Positions 25,700 to 38,346 of a stretch of 64,000 nt of DNA are shown one piece after another. Every line of letters starts with the position of its first letter. Within the stretch, counting starts at the first letter, position 1. Location of the stretch: the NCBI GenBank assembly GCA_013365365.1, contig JABVXU010000128.1, positions 62,001-126,000 of the forward strand, in the 5' to 3' direction. The stretch is from Cruorifilaria tuberocauda (taxonomy: Eukaryota; Nematoda; Chromadorea; Rhabditida; Onchocercidae). The notes under the pieces were generated by a model, which was not told the origin of the DNA, searched no databases, and saw nothing but the letters and a program-made list of their open reading frames with translations. The translations under genes were made by a program, and so were the position numbers.

Positions 25700-28600
25700 A
25701 TCTTCAGCTGTCGCAATTTTCTATTTCAAATATTTCCCGCATTTCTTTTCTCTTTTTTTCTGAACTTTCTCTACAAGTCCTCTTCAATTTATTATAACTT
25801 TTTGCAAGCAATCAATAAATAACCTGAAAGAAACAGATAAATGATATATAGTAGTGATAAGAGTGACTAAAGTGGCCACATCTGCCAGTGGAAAATGTGA
25901 GAAAAGATAAATGAATTGATAGTGAAAAGGAGTGGAAAAGAAACAATACTATCTGATCTGTCATCAAAATGCTTACATCATTATCGCAAGAAGAAAGAGT
26001 AACATCTGGACTGTGCACTTTAACGAATATAACAAATTATTCCTCTACCTATGAAATTCACCAAAATCTACCATCGCCTCAACTTATATCTTACAACTAA
26101 AAGATAGGCAGTATGACAGTTGCTACTAAAAACTTTTACAGTTGCTCTTTTGATAAGAACGATATGGATAAAAAGAATTGAAAATGTTCTGCAGATTCGA
26201 TGATTTGTAATTTGTGAAATTTTTAAAGCAGAAAAGTACGCCTTCACTATAACTCATATTATTCAAACTTTTGAGGATTTATTTGATGGAAAGGAAAAAA
26301 AATGAAAGCGCAATAAATTTGAAAGATAAAAGCGATGATATGATAGGAAAGTTAATTAAGATAAGAACTTATACCTATCATAATTTATCATCGTTACCCT
26401 TTTGTGGTAATTTATCATATAATCGCACATAAAATGTCGTAGGAATTACTTTCAGATACTTTTTCAAATATTAATTTATTTAATTATTGTTATAGGTCAA
26501 ATATGCGATGCGTAAATAATCTGAAACTTTGTGCGTTACCGCTAAAAATTTCCTAAATAATATAAAATTATTAAAGAATTGAGAAAAATACCACCACCTA
26601 CCATTTAACCACCTTTATCATCATTATTAATAGAACTGTTCACAAAAATAATAAATGTTAGTGAGAAGAAATAATTCTTCTAGCGAGTAATGTAACTTTT
26701 CAACTACTCGTCAACAAAAACAATATCATGTGGATTAAAGCAGAAATATGAATAGTCAGCGGATGATAAACTCTTCCCGCAGTAATATCACATTTCACTA
26801 GCACAAATCTCCTAAACGAAGAACACCTTATGGAAGTAAAGTCTCAATATAACTTGACCTATGGAAAAATAAATTTTAAATATTCGATAAGAATTGATCA
26901 AAAATATAGGGATAACCAATCAGTGACCAATCCTTCCACATCATCTTGAGATAATCTTTTTGTCAAAAGCATTAATCTTTTTAGTTAGGAAATTCGCCAG
27001 TCCTTCCGATTTAATTTTGAATTTGGAATTAGTGTAAATTAATTTTCTTTATTTGCAAAATTTTTTTCATGCAATTCCCCCTTACTACTGCACAAAGCAA
27101 AAGTATTTGGAAAGCTGTTAATTCAATGCAACACTTTGAAACACTCATTCAATATTTCTCATCCTTCTAGTCAGGCTAGGAGTCCGTGATCGTAAATTAC
27201 TTCATCATTGGTTAGAATAATGAGGTATTCAAAAATGTATTGAAAAAATGCGTTAACAAATAATTAACAAATTCACTAACATGCAGATGTGCCTATACTA
27301 TCTATTTCTAGCTTCATTACTATTAATCAACAAAATCTGATTTCATGTATTCATCGTCTGACTTTTAATTATTTTTTTCATTATTTTGTAAATTATCCTT
27401 TCAGATTCTTCTGAAAAAGAAAAATCATCTCGTAAGCATTACGTAAACAATATTCGGCGTAAGCAATATTCGGGACTGACAACTTGCTTAGAAGACAGAT
27501 GAAAGAGAAGAGGCGATTATTATTATTATTGTTTAATGAATTCCATTTCAAATGATCCAATTATAAGATCATGTATGACCAGAATCATCGAAAGATAATT
27601 GGTGAATTGATAGTGTTTTAGCGAATGCTAAGAAGCACTGCAGTTATGATTAGTAGAAAATTAACGGCATGGTTATTAAAAGGAATTTACAATCAGTACA
27701 CATAATCATATCTATCGCTGATAGTTCCATTTGAAACAAAGTTTTGAATTGACTTAGACATGAAAAGTGATATAATTTGTAGGTCTCTCAAACAATCATA
27801 AACATTTCCAATTCGTTATCTATTTCTTGTTACAATTCTTGAGTATCGAGCAGATGGCTTTCTTCAATTGAGAGCCATTCAACGGAATAAGGTCAAAAAA
27901 TAAGATCCGCGAAATTACGTTCCGTCAAATGTAGAAATTTAATCGATGTACAAACGTCAGTCTCGCATGAATCGAGAATGTATAGCGCAAAAAATTTGAA
28001 GCCAAGATATCAATAAAAGCTTGTTCTTGAAAGATGTGAATAAATGATGGAAAAGGAGAGGGGAAGAGAAATAGTTCGATAAGAGAAGGCCTAATGACGT
28101 ACATATATTTCACATTACGAAGATGAAGACGAAGAAAGCTTTCATAAGCCCCAAGGTCAGTTAGTAATGAAATGGGTATTTTTTGCCCGTCTTGCTCACT
28201 AATCAAAAAAACTTAGATTTGATTGAAGTGCCGCCACATTCCGAACGATACAATAGCATATGTTCAAAACATTAAGGCTTATTATTATTAGTCTTCTATT
28301 CTGTACTGTCTGAATTATAAGTTTAATGTAATCATATCAATAGCACTAAAGAAAGCATGAATGAAATTCGGCAATCATCTTTAACTCACTTTTGCAAATT
28401 CAAATATTCCACTATTTCGTTCTTTGATTCCGATTTCAAAAGATTATTTAAGTATATGTTATTTTATTTTTGTTTCCCTTCAAGTATTTTATGCAACAAA
28501 GCAAATTATTCTTTCATTCAATCTTATTTTTTCTTTTGAACAATGATTGATGAAATCCTCTCCTCGATACAATTGATTGAATCCTACCTCAAATGGAAGC

Positions 28601-29324
28601 ATTTAAATTGAATTTTACGGAAATATTGCTAGGAATTTGACTGAAAGGAATCATTGCAAATTTTAATTTAGATGTAATTGCTATCATCGATTTCATTCTC
28701 GTATAATTTTCATGTGTTTGTAATTATACCTTAAATCTTAATTTGACATGAGATCAATAAAATGATTGCTGACCGAATTGGATTAACTGCATTGATTTTA
28801 CCAATGACAACAAAACCTACTCATAATTAGCATAAATAAATAGAAGAGATGAACGCGAATGATTGTATTGATTTTTAGTTTTACTCTTTACAGTAAGATG
28901 ATTTGCAATCACTCATCTCTTCAAAAAATTGCACGGGAAATTGTCGAAAGCATAAAGCACACATAATACTCGGATGCTAATGTTCTTCCAAAGTCGATAG
29001 ATCAATCCATTATTATCGTATCAACAAGTGATCAATATCAGCATTAACTTGATAATTTTTTTTTAATTATATTTTCTTTTAGTTATAAATCAATGCAATT
29101 TGATATTATATAGATGTTGACATAATCTGACTACGAAATTCTTTGCATTCATTTCGTTCATTTAAAATCTTTAATGTCTTTAGCTAAATTTAAATTGAAA
29201 GTGGAACCATAGCTCGTGTCATTCTGACAATTTATCCAAATATTATGAAATGAAATATAAAACAATGCGAGTAACATTATTCATTTTGTGTATTGGGAGA
29301 CAATCAAAGAACACAATTAATTAA
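25700..29324. other. Intergenic region
   Basis: 3.6 kb between the metalloproteinase 5' end and the SDR 3' end, both on the minus strand, so it should hold the metalloproteinase promoter. On the minus strand CTTTCAG at 25822-25828 could be a trans-splice acceptor upstream of the first exon. I see no supported gene. One minus-strand open stretch near 28080-28200 lacks partner exons or a family match. Confidence 0.5.
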
Positions 29325-30670
29325 TTAAATGGGAGTAGCCTGAGGTTCAATAAGGATTTCATTAACAGCAACCGCAGACGGCTGATTTATTGCATATAGT
29401 ACTGCTCGAGCGATATCTGATGAACTAAGGATTGGATGTCCTGCCTTGGATACGTCATATTTGGCGCACGCCTTAAAGGTAAATAAAAATTTGTGGGAAT
29501 CCTTTTTTGATATCAAGTGCATATTCGATGAGAAGAATATCAATCAGAATGTAATCCACAAAATAATTTACTTCTTTATCAGTGGAATGACTTGCTAATT
29601 CCGTTTCAACATCTCCCGGTTGCACATTCGTTACTCTTATACCATGTTCAACCATTTCTAGACGTAGTGCTTGTGACATACCTTCGATGAAAAATTTTGT
29701 TCCGGAATAAACAGCTAATCCAGCAAAACCCTAAAGCAAAACTCTTGCATTCATAAAATTAATCATTCATTACAAATACTTCGTATTGCAATTTAAACTG
29801 TTACATAGAATTTATAGAAAAAACACAAACAAGATTTATAACCATTATTCCATGCTCGAACCTTCCCATGAAACTGAGTTATATTTTATATCATTTTATA
29901 TCTTTTATTTCTATATACATTCATTTGGAAAAAAAACCTAATTTCCACCAGAATACTTACACGTTTTCCAGCATCAGATGTTATATTTACAATATGCCCA
30001 GATCCAGCTTTGATCATATATGGTATCACTGCTCCAATACAATTCATTGTACCGCGACAATTCACATCGATTTGCAGATTCCACTCCTAAACTTTCATTA
30101 TCCAAATGTTTCATTTTTTTTTTCTCTCAAGCTCCTTCAACATTCGAAATAAGAATTTTCAGTTAAAAACTGATATGTTTCAAATCGAACGTACTTTTGT
30201 TGGTCCATTCTTCATCATCTCATAATACATACATCCCGCATTATTCACCAGTACATCTATTGTTCCATAGGTTTCCATAGCTCGACTTACCACAAATTGT
30301 ACGTCACTCATTTGCGTAACATCACACGCCACAGGAAGTAAATTACTCGTCATGCATCCTTCAGCTTCCAGTCTAATTTTAAACAAAATCAATAACCATT
30401 CCTCTGTAACTATTTTTCATTTCCCGTTAATCTTCCCTTCATTCTCCATTCTTTTTTGTGTGATGTCTAGAAGAGATGGAAGCCATCTTCTGGTGTTCAT
30501 GTTCAATAAGATAAAAGCATACTTGCTAACTAATTCCATCAGTTTCGCTCGTCGCCTTGCGCAGAATACCACTTTCATATACCCAATTAGGGCAAGTTCT
30601 CTAACGATTGCCTCACCAATACCTGTGCTTGCACCTGTTACTATGCAAACTTTACCAACTGTTGCTTTTC
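29325..30670 (-). CDS. Classical short-chain dehydrogenase/reductase (5' start unresolved)
   Basis: NAD(P)-dependent oxidoreductase of the classical SDR family, probably cytosolic. Exons, 5' to 3': 30523-30670, 30195-30372, 29961-30086, 29572-29730, 29325-29471, giving about 252 aa plus a few missing N-terminal residues. Motifs in order: cofactor loop [13 protein letters not shown] after the second strand (basic residues, suggesting NADP(H)), VNNAG, and an active site with Ser in NITSDAG, then Tyr and Lys in YSGTK spaced S-x12-Y-x3-K. The first recognised exon starts after a TTGCAG acceptor in phase 1, so a short upstream exon carries the ATG. A candidate ATG at about 30932 would add some 16 residues but is weak. 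It lies about 290 bp downstream of the A-PCP-R gene on the same strand, so co-transcription is plausible. Substrate unknown. Confidence 0.88.
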
Positions 30671-30960
30671 CTGCAATCAAATCAACAAGTACAAATCTAT
30701 GGCTGTATCAATCAATTAAGTTTATCACCTTTTTCCAAAGAAATAATTTTATAATGAGAACGAATTTCTTGATTATGAACCCTATTTTCGGAAAAAAAAA
30801 AGTTCTCATGATTAATTTTAAGCTAGGTATAAAAAAGAAAAACCATTATTGATTAATATCTCATTGGGAGAATATCGAAAGCACCGGATAGATTCCAGTA
30901 AAACAAATATGACTGATCTCTGAATTCAATCATTAACTAATTAATCAATTTTCTAGTATT
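30671..30960 (-). other. Short spacer between A-PCP-R and SDR genes
   Basis: 290 bases between the A-PCP-R stop and the first clear SDR exon. It should hold the A-PCP-R 3' end and the SDR start exon. Only four ATGs occur on the minus strand, and only the one near 30932 can reach a GT in the phase needed. The short distance suits an operon or closely packed genes. Confidence 0.5.
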
Positions 30961-30965
30961 TTATT
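30960..30965 (-). terminator. Poly(A) signal overlapping the A-PCP-R stop codon
   Basis: On the minus strand CAATAAAATAC contains both the TAA stop (30961-30963) and an AATAAA hexamer. If used, the 3' UTR would be only some 10-20 bases long. Confidence 0.35.
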
Positions 30966-33900
30966 GAATGAAAATTAAAAACTTATCAAATGGATTGGTT
31001 GTTGGTATTCCTATAAAATTCTTCTGTGCCATAAGTCTAAGCCAATGAGTGAATAAGCTTTTTGTCACAACCGGATATGTGCTATTCATATTCTTCAATG
31101 TTTTTTCTGTATTTGTTCGCTTATACGTTGATTGTTTGGTGAAGAAAATGTCATCTCTGCAAATCTTTTCCATGAATTTCATTCAAACTCTGATAAATTT
31201 CACTATATGATCTTTTGTCATTCCATGCTTCTTTGAAATTTTGGCTCTTTACTCTTCTCGAAAAGGATTTAGTCTAATGATTGATAAAAATTTCTTCCAA
31301 AAAACGAAAAATGATGTTTGGTAGATTTGTATATGCAAATAATATGCTATAAAATATTCTTTCAGAAAAACTCTTACTTGATCATTACTTGAAGTAATTT
31401 ATGCATTTGTTGACATTCTGCTCCTTCACTTGTACTTATTCTAAAATTTCGAGATTTCTTTTCAATATTTCATCGTCTTAATGTGGAGTAAAGATTAAAT
31501 ACTTATTCGTGTTATGAGTAACAAAGAAGATTGATTTAACCCAACTCAATGATAGCACTTATAGAGTTGATTATTTTTACCAATAAACGGATACACACTT
31601 CATATCAAGTAGATGTTGACTTACACTTGGATCCATTGTTGCAAAGCTACTAATCGCATTGGAATGCCGAAATCATTTATCCAATTAACTATTTGTCTCC
31701 AATTTGGTCCTTCGCTATTCGTTAAATGAAATATTTTTCCCATACTGGCACGGAAACTTTTTGTTAAAATTTGTGTAATAAAGGAAGCAGTGAAGTCAAC
31801 AGGTGTAAATTCTACCTGTAAATGGAAGAGAAATTTCTTCGAATCAGTAAGCACTATACGTCGTAAATATCAAAATTAATTAAACGCTATCAGCCATTTT
31901 ATTTTAATTAAATGTTATCAACGTTAAAATTACCAATACTGAATTACACTAATATACAACATTGATAGCACAATTATTATCACGTAATCATATATCTCTA
32001 TTTAGCTTACATCAAACATAACAGTGAACAATTTTTCCTTTGAGATTATTTGTTGTTATTTATGTGTTGCTTATATCCTTTTCGAAGGCAAGTTAATTAA
32101 TATTTTTCCCAGATATGACTGAGTATAACATTTGCGTATGCTGTTAGCTTTGATTGTGAAAAAATTGAATTTTTAAAAGTTAATTGAAAGGCATACCACC
32201 CAATCTAAATCCGGAGCCATTTTAGATTGAATAGAGCAAAAAATTAACAAGTAAATGAAATCCTGCTTATTCCACATACCAGTACTCATTGAAGCTGCCT
32301 GATTACCTGCAACTTTACCTTTTCATCCATTCTAATCAATTTAATTCATCAATATCCGATCATTTCTATTTTATTGTACTTCCATTTCTTTTCTTAACTT
32401 CATTTAAAATGATGAACTTTAATCACATACTTACTCTCTGACAAAGAAAGAGATACTTTACTTGACATGAATAATGAATATTGAATAATCTATTAAATAG
32501 AGGCAAGTCAAATACCAAGTCGAAAGATCACTGTCGGAAGTCCACGCATCCGTGAATTAAGCACCAATTTTTCAGCTACCCATTTCGTTTGAGCGTAACC
32601 GCTCGTCAATTTTCCCTGCACCTCATCATTTTTAAAATCTTCATCAACATCTTTTAAATTCGGTGGTATCACTGCATCGGTACTGTAAAAATGCAAATTG
32701 TGAATTAATTCAGTGGTCTCAATGGTTTCAATAGTATTATCATTTCGATAAATCGTAGAGAGTTTGATACAATTATATTTGAATAAATTTCTAAGTTTAT
32801 ATAAAAAAACACATTGTGTCTTTCCTATAGAAAATAAGTTATAATAATTCGTTTGATAAAATTGCAGGAAAGTGCCACAGAATATCATATAATATTATTT
32901 TATATTACCATTTATTAAGTTAATTTTGAGATAATTAAGAATATGCCCTTCAAGATATTTGGATATCCGAAGAGAGAATGGATTTGTAGAAACTAGAATT
33001 TTTACCTTAAATAGTAAAGTGGTTTCACTTTATTTTGATGACAGAAATCAAGAATATTTCGTGTACCCAAAACATTGATGCCATGCAGAGCCTATATAAA
33101 TAAATCTCTTTCATTAAGTAAAATTTAATAATATCTCAGCGGTATTTGGCAAATATTTAATAGAATCACTGCTCCATCATATTCCAATCATTTTGTTTAA
33201 ATTAGCATCAAAATCATTTCATTAGTTACCTGATATGGGAAGATCAAATTCACGTAAGCGGCAGCATGGATTACCGTATCAACTTCATAAGTCAGGAATA
33301 AGTATTCCTCTTCACTTAGGCCTAATCGTAGCAATGCCACATCTCCAGAAACTATTTTAACTCGACTTTTGATTAAATCATTTAGAGTATTTGTCATCAT
33401 ATCTGAATCAATTGTTTATAAATATTAGAATCCGTTAATTAATTGTAATGCAATTTTAAGCAAACCAAATAAATCATCTTTAAATCACTTTCTGAAATTA
33501 ACCATAGCAAAAAAAGTCGCTGAAAAATTTTAGGATAAAGCCGAAATAGAATTTCTCACCTATCTTCTCAATACTTTCGATAAGTCTAGAATGTGTGGTG
33601 ACACCTGCACTTTCTCGGATCAAACAAATAACCCTCATCTGAAGTGAATAGATTCATAGATTTCACTCTCTTTATGAAATTAAATCTTTTTTTAAATAAC
33701 AGAATTAAATTAGCTAAGCAAGATATCAACTCATTTAATATGTGTCATTACAAACATTTCGAATTCACTCATTTAACATAATTTGATTTCCAGAGAACCA
33801 AAAAACAGCATCATATTTAAAAAATCTGTTCAAGAAACGTCCAGGATGAAATTATTTTGATGGAAGTTTCTTTCCAAAAAATGAATGATAACCTCAGTTG

Positions 33901-36900
33901 TAAGTAGAAGTTTAACAATAATATGAGAACCGATGAAACCAGTAACGCCAGTTAGTAAGACGATATCACGTGAAAAGCTATAATCTAAATCAGTGGAGCG
34001 CCAAAACGCACGCAAATGTAGGTCCATCCTGTAACAAAATTTGAAATTCAATAGATATTGAAATAAAATATTTTTTATCTGTCTTTCTACTGATTCGAAT
34101 TGAAATCATAACAAGTTCAAGTAATTTCAAAGATTATTACGTTCAATAAGTAATTTTGTTAAGATTGTTTTCAGAGTTCCTTTTTTTTAACTTTATTAAA
34201 TAAAATAATCAGTGATTATCTAAATTTCTCTTAAATCTATCATTCTTTTCATCATTCTTTCTTCATATTTCTTGATGTCTAAAGAATATTACGTATTTTC
34301 CGCTTATTCTTATTCATTGTTATTTTAAATTAAAAAGATTTGAGCATACACGTTATCCTTAAAGTCGTGAATGTTAACTTGATGTGCTAAATCAACATTC
34401 TCCAAATTATCGTTATCATCCTTATGATCAATACGTCGAGCTAATGATGATACGGTTGGTGTTGCAAACAATTCACGCATATTCAATTCCACCCCAAATT
34501 CTTCCTGAATTTTATGCAACAAACGAGCTGCCATTAACGAATGTCTGAAAAACGTCAATGATATTCAAATTTGCAAGTCGCTCTATTTTTTTCATTAAAA
34601 AAAACAAATAATAGCTCAATTTGATAGGATTAAATCTTTCCAAATTTGATTACCCTCCGAGGTCAAAAAAGCTTTCTTGAATATCGATAGCAGTTCGTGA
34701 TAACACTTCAGTCCACAATTTAGCTAATCGTTCTTCTGTTTGGGTTTTTGGGAGCGCACTCGCTTCCACTGCATCTTTTTGTAGATCCACTGGTGGTAAT
34801 GCTTTTTTGTCAACTTTTGATGATGCCGGCACTACCGGTAAACTACAAAATTCTTCTTCTGTATACTTTGAAATATTCTTTGAATATGCAGAATAATATA
34901 AATGCATATCTGATCTTTTACTTTCTATCTTTAACGTAAATTATAATATATATCAATTTATGCCAACTTTTTTTTCTATATATTTTTTTGTGTATTTCAA
35001 TAACAATCCACTGAAGTTCTAATATTATTAGGCTGTATTTTAATAATATGCACATACCTGGGTAGATAGACGAAATAGCTTGGAACCATATAAAAAGGTA
35101 ATTGCTTTTTTAAATCAGCTCTCATTTGTTTTCTTGTGACATTTTCTTTCAACACAACATATGCAGCAAGTTGTTTATCCTCACCTTCTGAACCAACACT
35201 TATCACCACACATGTTTTAACATAGGGTAATTCCAGAATCACTGCTTCAACGGCCTGTAAATTTTATTAAATCTGTATTTCACTTAACAAATGAGATTAA
35301 ATCACTTAAAAGAAGTGAAAAAGCAATCAAATTTGAGAAATTTTCCCTAAATTAATTATGAAGAAAAGATTTGGAACTAAACAAAACGAACGAGAATTTC
35401 AATGCTGTAGCCGCGAATTTTCACCATTGTATCACAACGTCCACATATTTCCAGGACTGAATTGGGAAGTAAATATCCCCAGTCACCTGTCCTATACAAA
35501 CGTTCACCTAACTGATCCTTCAACTCATCTGGTACTGTTATAAACCGCTGTTGATTTAATTCTGGTCGATTAATGTATCCAATTGCCAGCGCTGGTCCAC
35601 CCACAAAAATCTGATACATCTAGTTTAACTAATGTTTTAGAGAAATTTTCAAAATAATTTCAAATGTACACTGTTCTAATATATCCAGAATTGGGAGACT
35701 TTACAAAAATGAAATAAAATGTTACGATTATCTCTCAAGAATGATAAAAAATTATTTTTTGTTGGCAATGTAGTAATATTACCTTCCTTCTCTTTAAATG
35801 AGATAGAAATAAACGACTTTGCTCCAATACTTTTAATGATGGCACTTTAAATTTTTTTGAAAAACAATTCAAAAAAAAGGATGGTGTCTACCTCTCCGGG
35901 AACTCCCATTGGAACTTCCTTCAATCCCTCAGAAACATCAATGACAACAACTTTAACTCCGGGGATTACTTGACCAACAGGAGCGTACTTTCTTGACGGT
36001 TGTGTGTAAAAGACTTCCGTTAAATTCGAGTAAGACACGTCGTGACACTCGGAAATACTGTACAAATTTAAGACCTGAACATTATCACTAATTAGTTTAT
36101 ATATTAAACAAATTTGGTTTAATCTTTGACGGGTCGAAATAGCACACTGAGGAAATGTTTCTGAGTGAAGAAAGTTCATACAAGCTCAAGTTTGAAAAAT
36201 TCCATTTCTTATCCTATGAAAAATAAATTTACTTTGAAAAAAAGCTTTGAAAGAAAATTTACTTCCACTTTGGGTAAAGCTTCGAGGATTCGTTTCAGTA
36301 AGGAATACGTTACTACTTCACCACATAATAGTACTGTTCTGAAAGGTAGGAATTTCACGTTGACCGATTAGCCAAGAGATCTCAATTGTATCATATGAAA
36401 TGATGATTTTATGAATAGTTATATTAGTTTAAGTTAAGTTCATTACAACTAACCACATTAATTTAAATATGTTTACAAACAAATACAAACTTTTAAAAAT
36501 CTCAGGATTATTATTGATGAGAATGATGAAAGACATGAGATTTAGACTTTGCAAAAATTTGGTGATATCATAAATCATGAATTTAAATAATACCGGAAAG
36601 TACGGAATGTTGATCGGATTGTTTCTTCAGAATGGGTGTCAAGAACTGCTTCTAACAGCGATGGGGTGAACATCATTCTTGTAATTTTATTGCTGCTCAG
36701 AAAACGACACAATTGCGGCAAATCATAAATAACATTGTCCGGTATCACATACATTTCAACTCCTGAATTTTATATTATACTCTTTTCCCAGTAGCATTTA
36801 AGCCTATGTTAATCTTTTGATCAAGGACACAATTTTTTGAGTAAACTCCTGCAGGACTAAATTAGTCCCTTTCAGAAATCAATTTTAACCAGTTGTCAAA

Positions 36901-38313
36901 AACTCGTTAATTAAGTCAATAATTGCTCTACGAATTGATTCCAAAATCAAAGTTATAATTTCATCCCGATTTTGCGGATATTTTATGAGTTTTATTTTAT
37001 GATACATAAGTAAGTTTAGTTAGTGATACATGAAGTTTAATGAGATAAACCTTGAAGAATCGGTCTGAATAATTCCCAAACAAAAAATACATTACAAGCT
37101 TCTCGTTCATTTTCCAGGTATGGGTATTTGACAAATCGATACTGATATGAAAAAGCAGCACCGCGATGTGGACACTCAATACCTGAGAAGACCCAAAAGT
37201 TATATTGCTATTTTTCTATATTATTTTCGAATGTTGAAAATCTTCTAAATTATTTTAAACTTGCAGAACTTAATTATTAAAGCCTTGATTTTCAGTTCAA
37301 TTAACGAAAATTCATTACATGATCATTATGGATGTTGCCAGAAACGAAACAATACCTTTTGGTTTTCCCGTTGTTCCAGAGCTATAAACGACATAAGCAC
37401 GATCATCAGGACCAACTTCAGGCAATTTAATAGACTGCGACGGATCAGGAACTGAAGAGCCAAATACATACATCGATGCCAAATCTAAAATTGAAATTTG
37501 AAAGACAAGGATTAAAGAATCAGTACTGAAAAAAGTGTGAACAAAAGGTAAAAAAATTCCTTTGCCTGAAAGATTATTAGCAATATCTCCTGTTGCGCAA
37601 ATGACCACTGGCTTGATCTCATTGATAATATCAATTAACAATGGCTGTGGATAGAAGACGTCCAAGGGAAGATAAGCACAACCTGTAAATATTGTAGGTT
37701 ATTTTGAAATCTTTTTGAATGATTTTAATGAAGTGATTAACTTGTAGACTTTTGTTGCTTTAGCATTTGCTTTCTAATTCACTTTCAAATTCCAACTTTT
37801 CTCTTAAAACTAAACTATAATTAGAATTAAAATAAAAAATAAGCGGATTTTAAAAATATCGAATAAACATTATTTTGTGTACTAATAACAGTGCTTTTCT
37901 CGTAGATTTCATTTTCCGAAATTAAATTTTAATTTCTTCAATTTTCGTATTAAAATTTTCATCTACCATTCAGTTCCGCTTTACCATAACAATGCTATTG
38001 CAGTACTGTAACAAGAAAAAAATGGTAATATTTTCAAGTTTAGTTATTCAAATTTCTGATGAGTATAATTTAACTGACCAGCTTTAAGGATAGCCGTGTA
38101 AGCTAATGCATAGAATGCGCATTTGTTCATATAGATGCCAATACAATCTCCTCGCTTGGCACCATATTTTTCCACAAAATGTTTTGCTAACTTTTCTGAC
38201 ATTGTATCCAATTCAGCCAGTGTCCATTTTGTGTCTCCATCATGGACGACAATTTTTGATTTCAATTCCGCTTGATTTGCTGCTTTACGGAATAATTCTA
38301 CCAATGTTGACAT
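30961..38313 (-). CDS. NRPS-like A-PCP-reductase (adenylation, carrier, thioester reductase)
   Basis: Single-module enzyme expected to adenylate a carboxylic acid, bind it to phosphopantetheine and release it with NAD(P)H as an aldehyde or alcohol. Exons: 38079-38313, 37356-37682, 37051-37182, 36594-36762, 36263-36338, 35892-36074, 35392-35610, 35058-35254, 34654-34842, 34350-34544, 33893-34028, 33560-33638, 33230-33402, 33006-33091, 32516-32682, 32197-32306, 31625-31815, 31378-31440, 30961-31156. This is 1,040 aa in one frame, or 1,013 if an 81-base in-frame intron in exon 2 is removed. Adenylation motifs: YVVYSSGTTGKPKG, LYSISECHD, YRTGDWG, GRCDTMVKIRGYSIE, KVDKKAL. Carrier site FFDLGGHSLMA has Ser578. 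The reductase has TGVTGFIG (667-674), HAAAYVN, GTRNIL and Tyr828/Lys832 in YAQTK. The layout is that of Lys2 and carboxylic acid reductases. There is no condensation domain. Substrate unknown. The SDR gene follows downstream. Confidence 0.9.
37485..37565 (-). other. Probable in-frame GC-AG intron in the adenylation domain
   Basis: Within exon 2 of the A-PCP-R gene, 81 bases start with CAG|GCAAAG and end with TTTTAG, have no stop and are a multiple of three. They encode a pyrimidine-tract-like stretch (Phe, Leu, Val, Ile) not expected here. Removing them joins Ser-Asp-Leu in frame. A shorter in-frame GT-AG option is 37485-37526 (42 bases). Confidence 0.5.
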
Positions 38314-38339
38314 TTCACCTCGTGCGCAATTCGAAATAT

Positions 38340-38346
38340 CTAACCA
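38340..38346 (-). promoter_or_regulatory. Possible spliced-leader acceptor for A-PCP-R
   Basis: On the minus strand TTGGTTAG ends 26 bases before the ATG at 38313, with no upstream coding exon found. The pyrimidine tract is weak, so this is tentative. Confidence 0.3.

Noticed and set aside
27925..28206. Minus-strand open frame containing a plausible LLTDLGAYESFLRL segment
   Set aside because: No partner exons, start, or recognisable family; the rest of the frame is low complexity. Kept as unexplained only.
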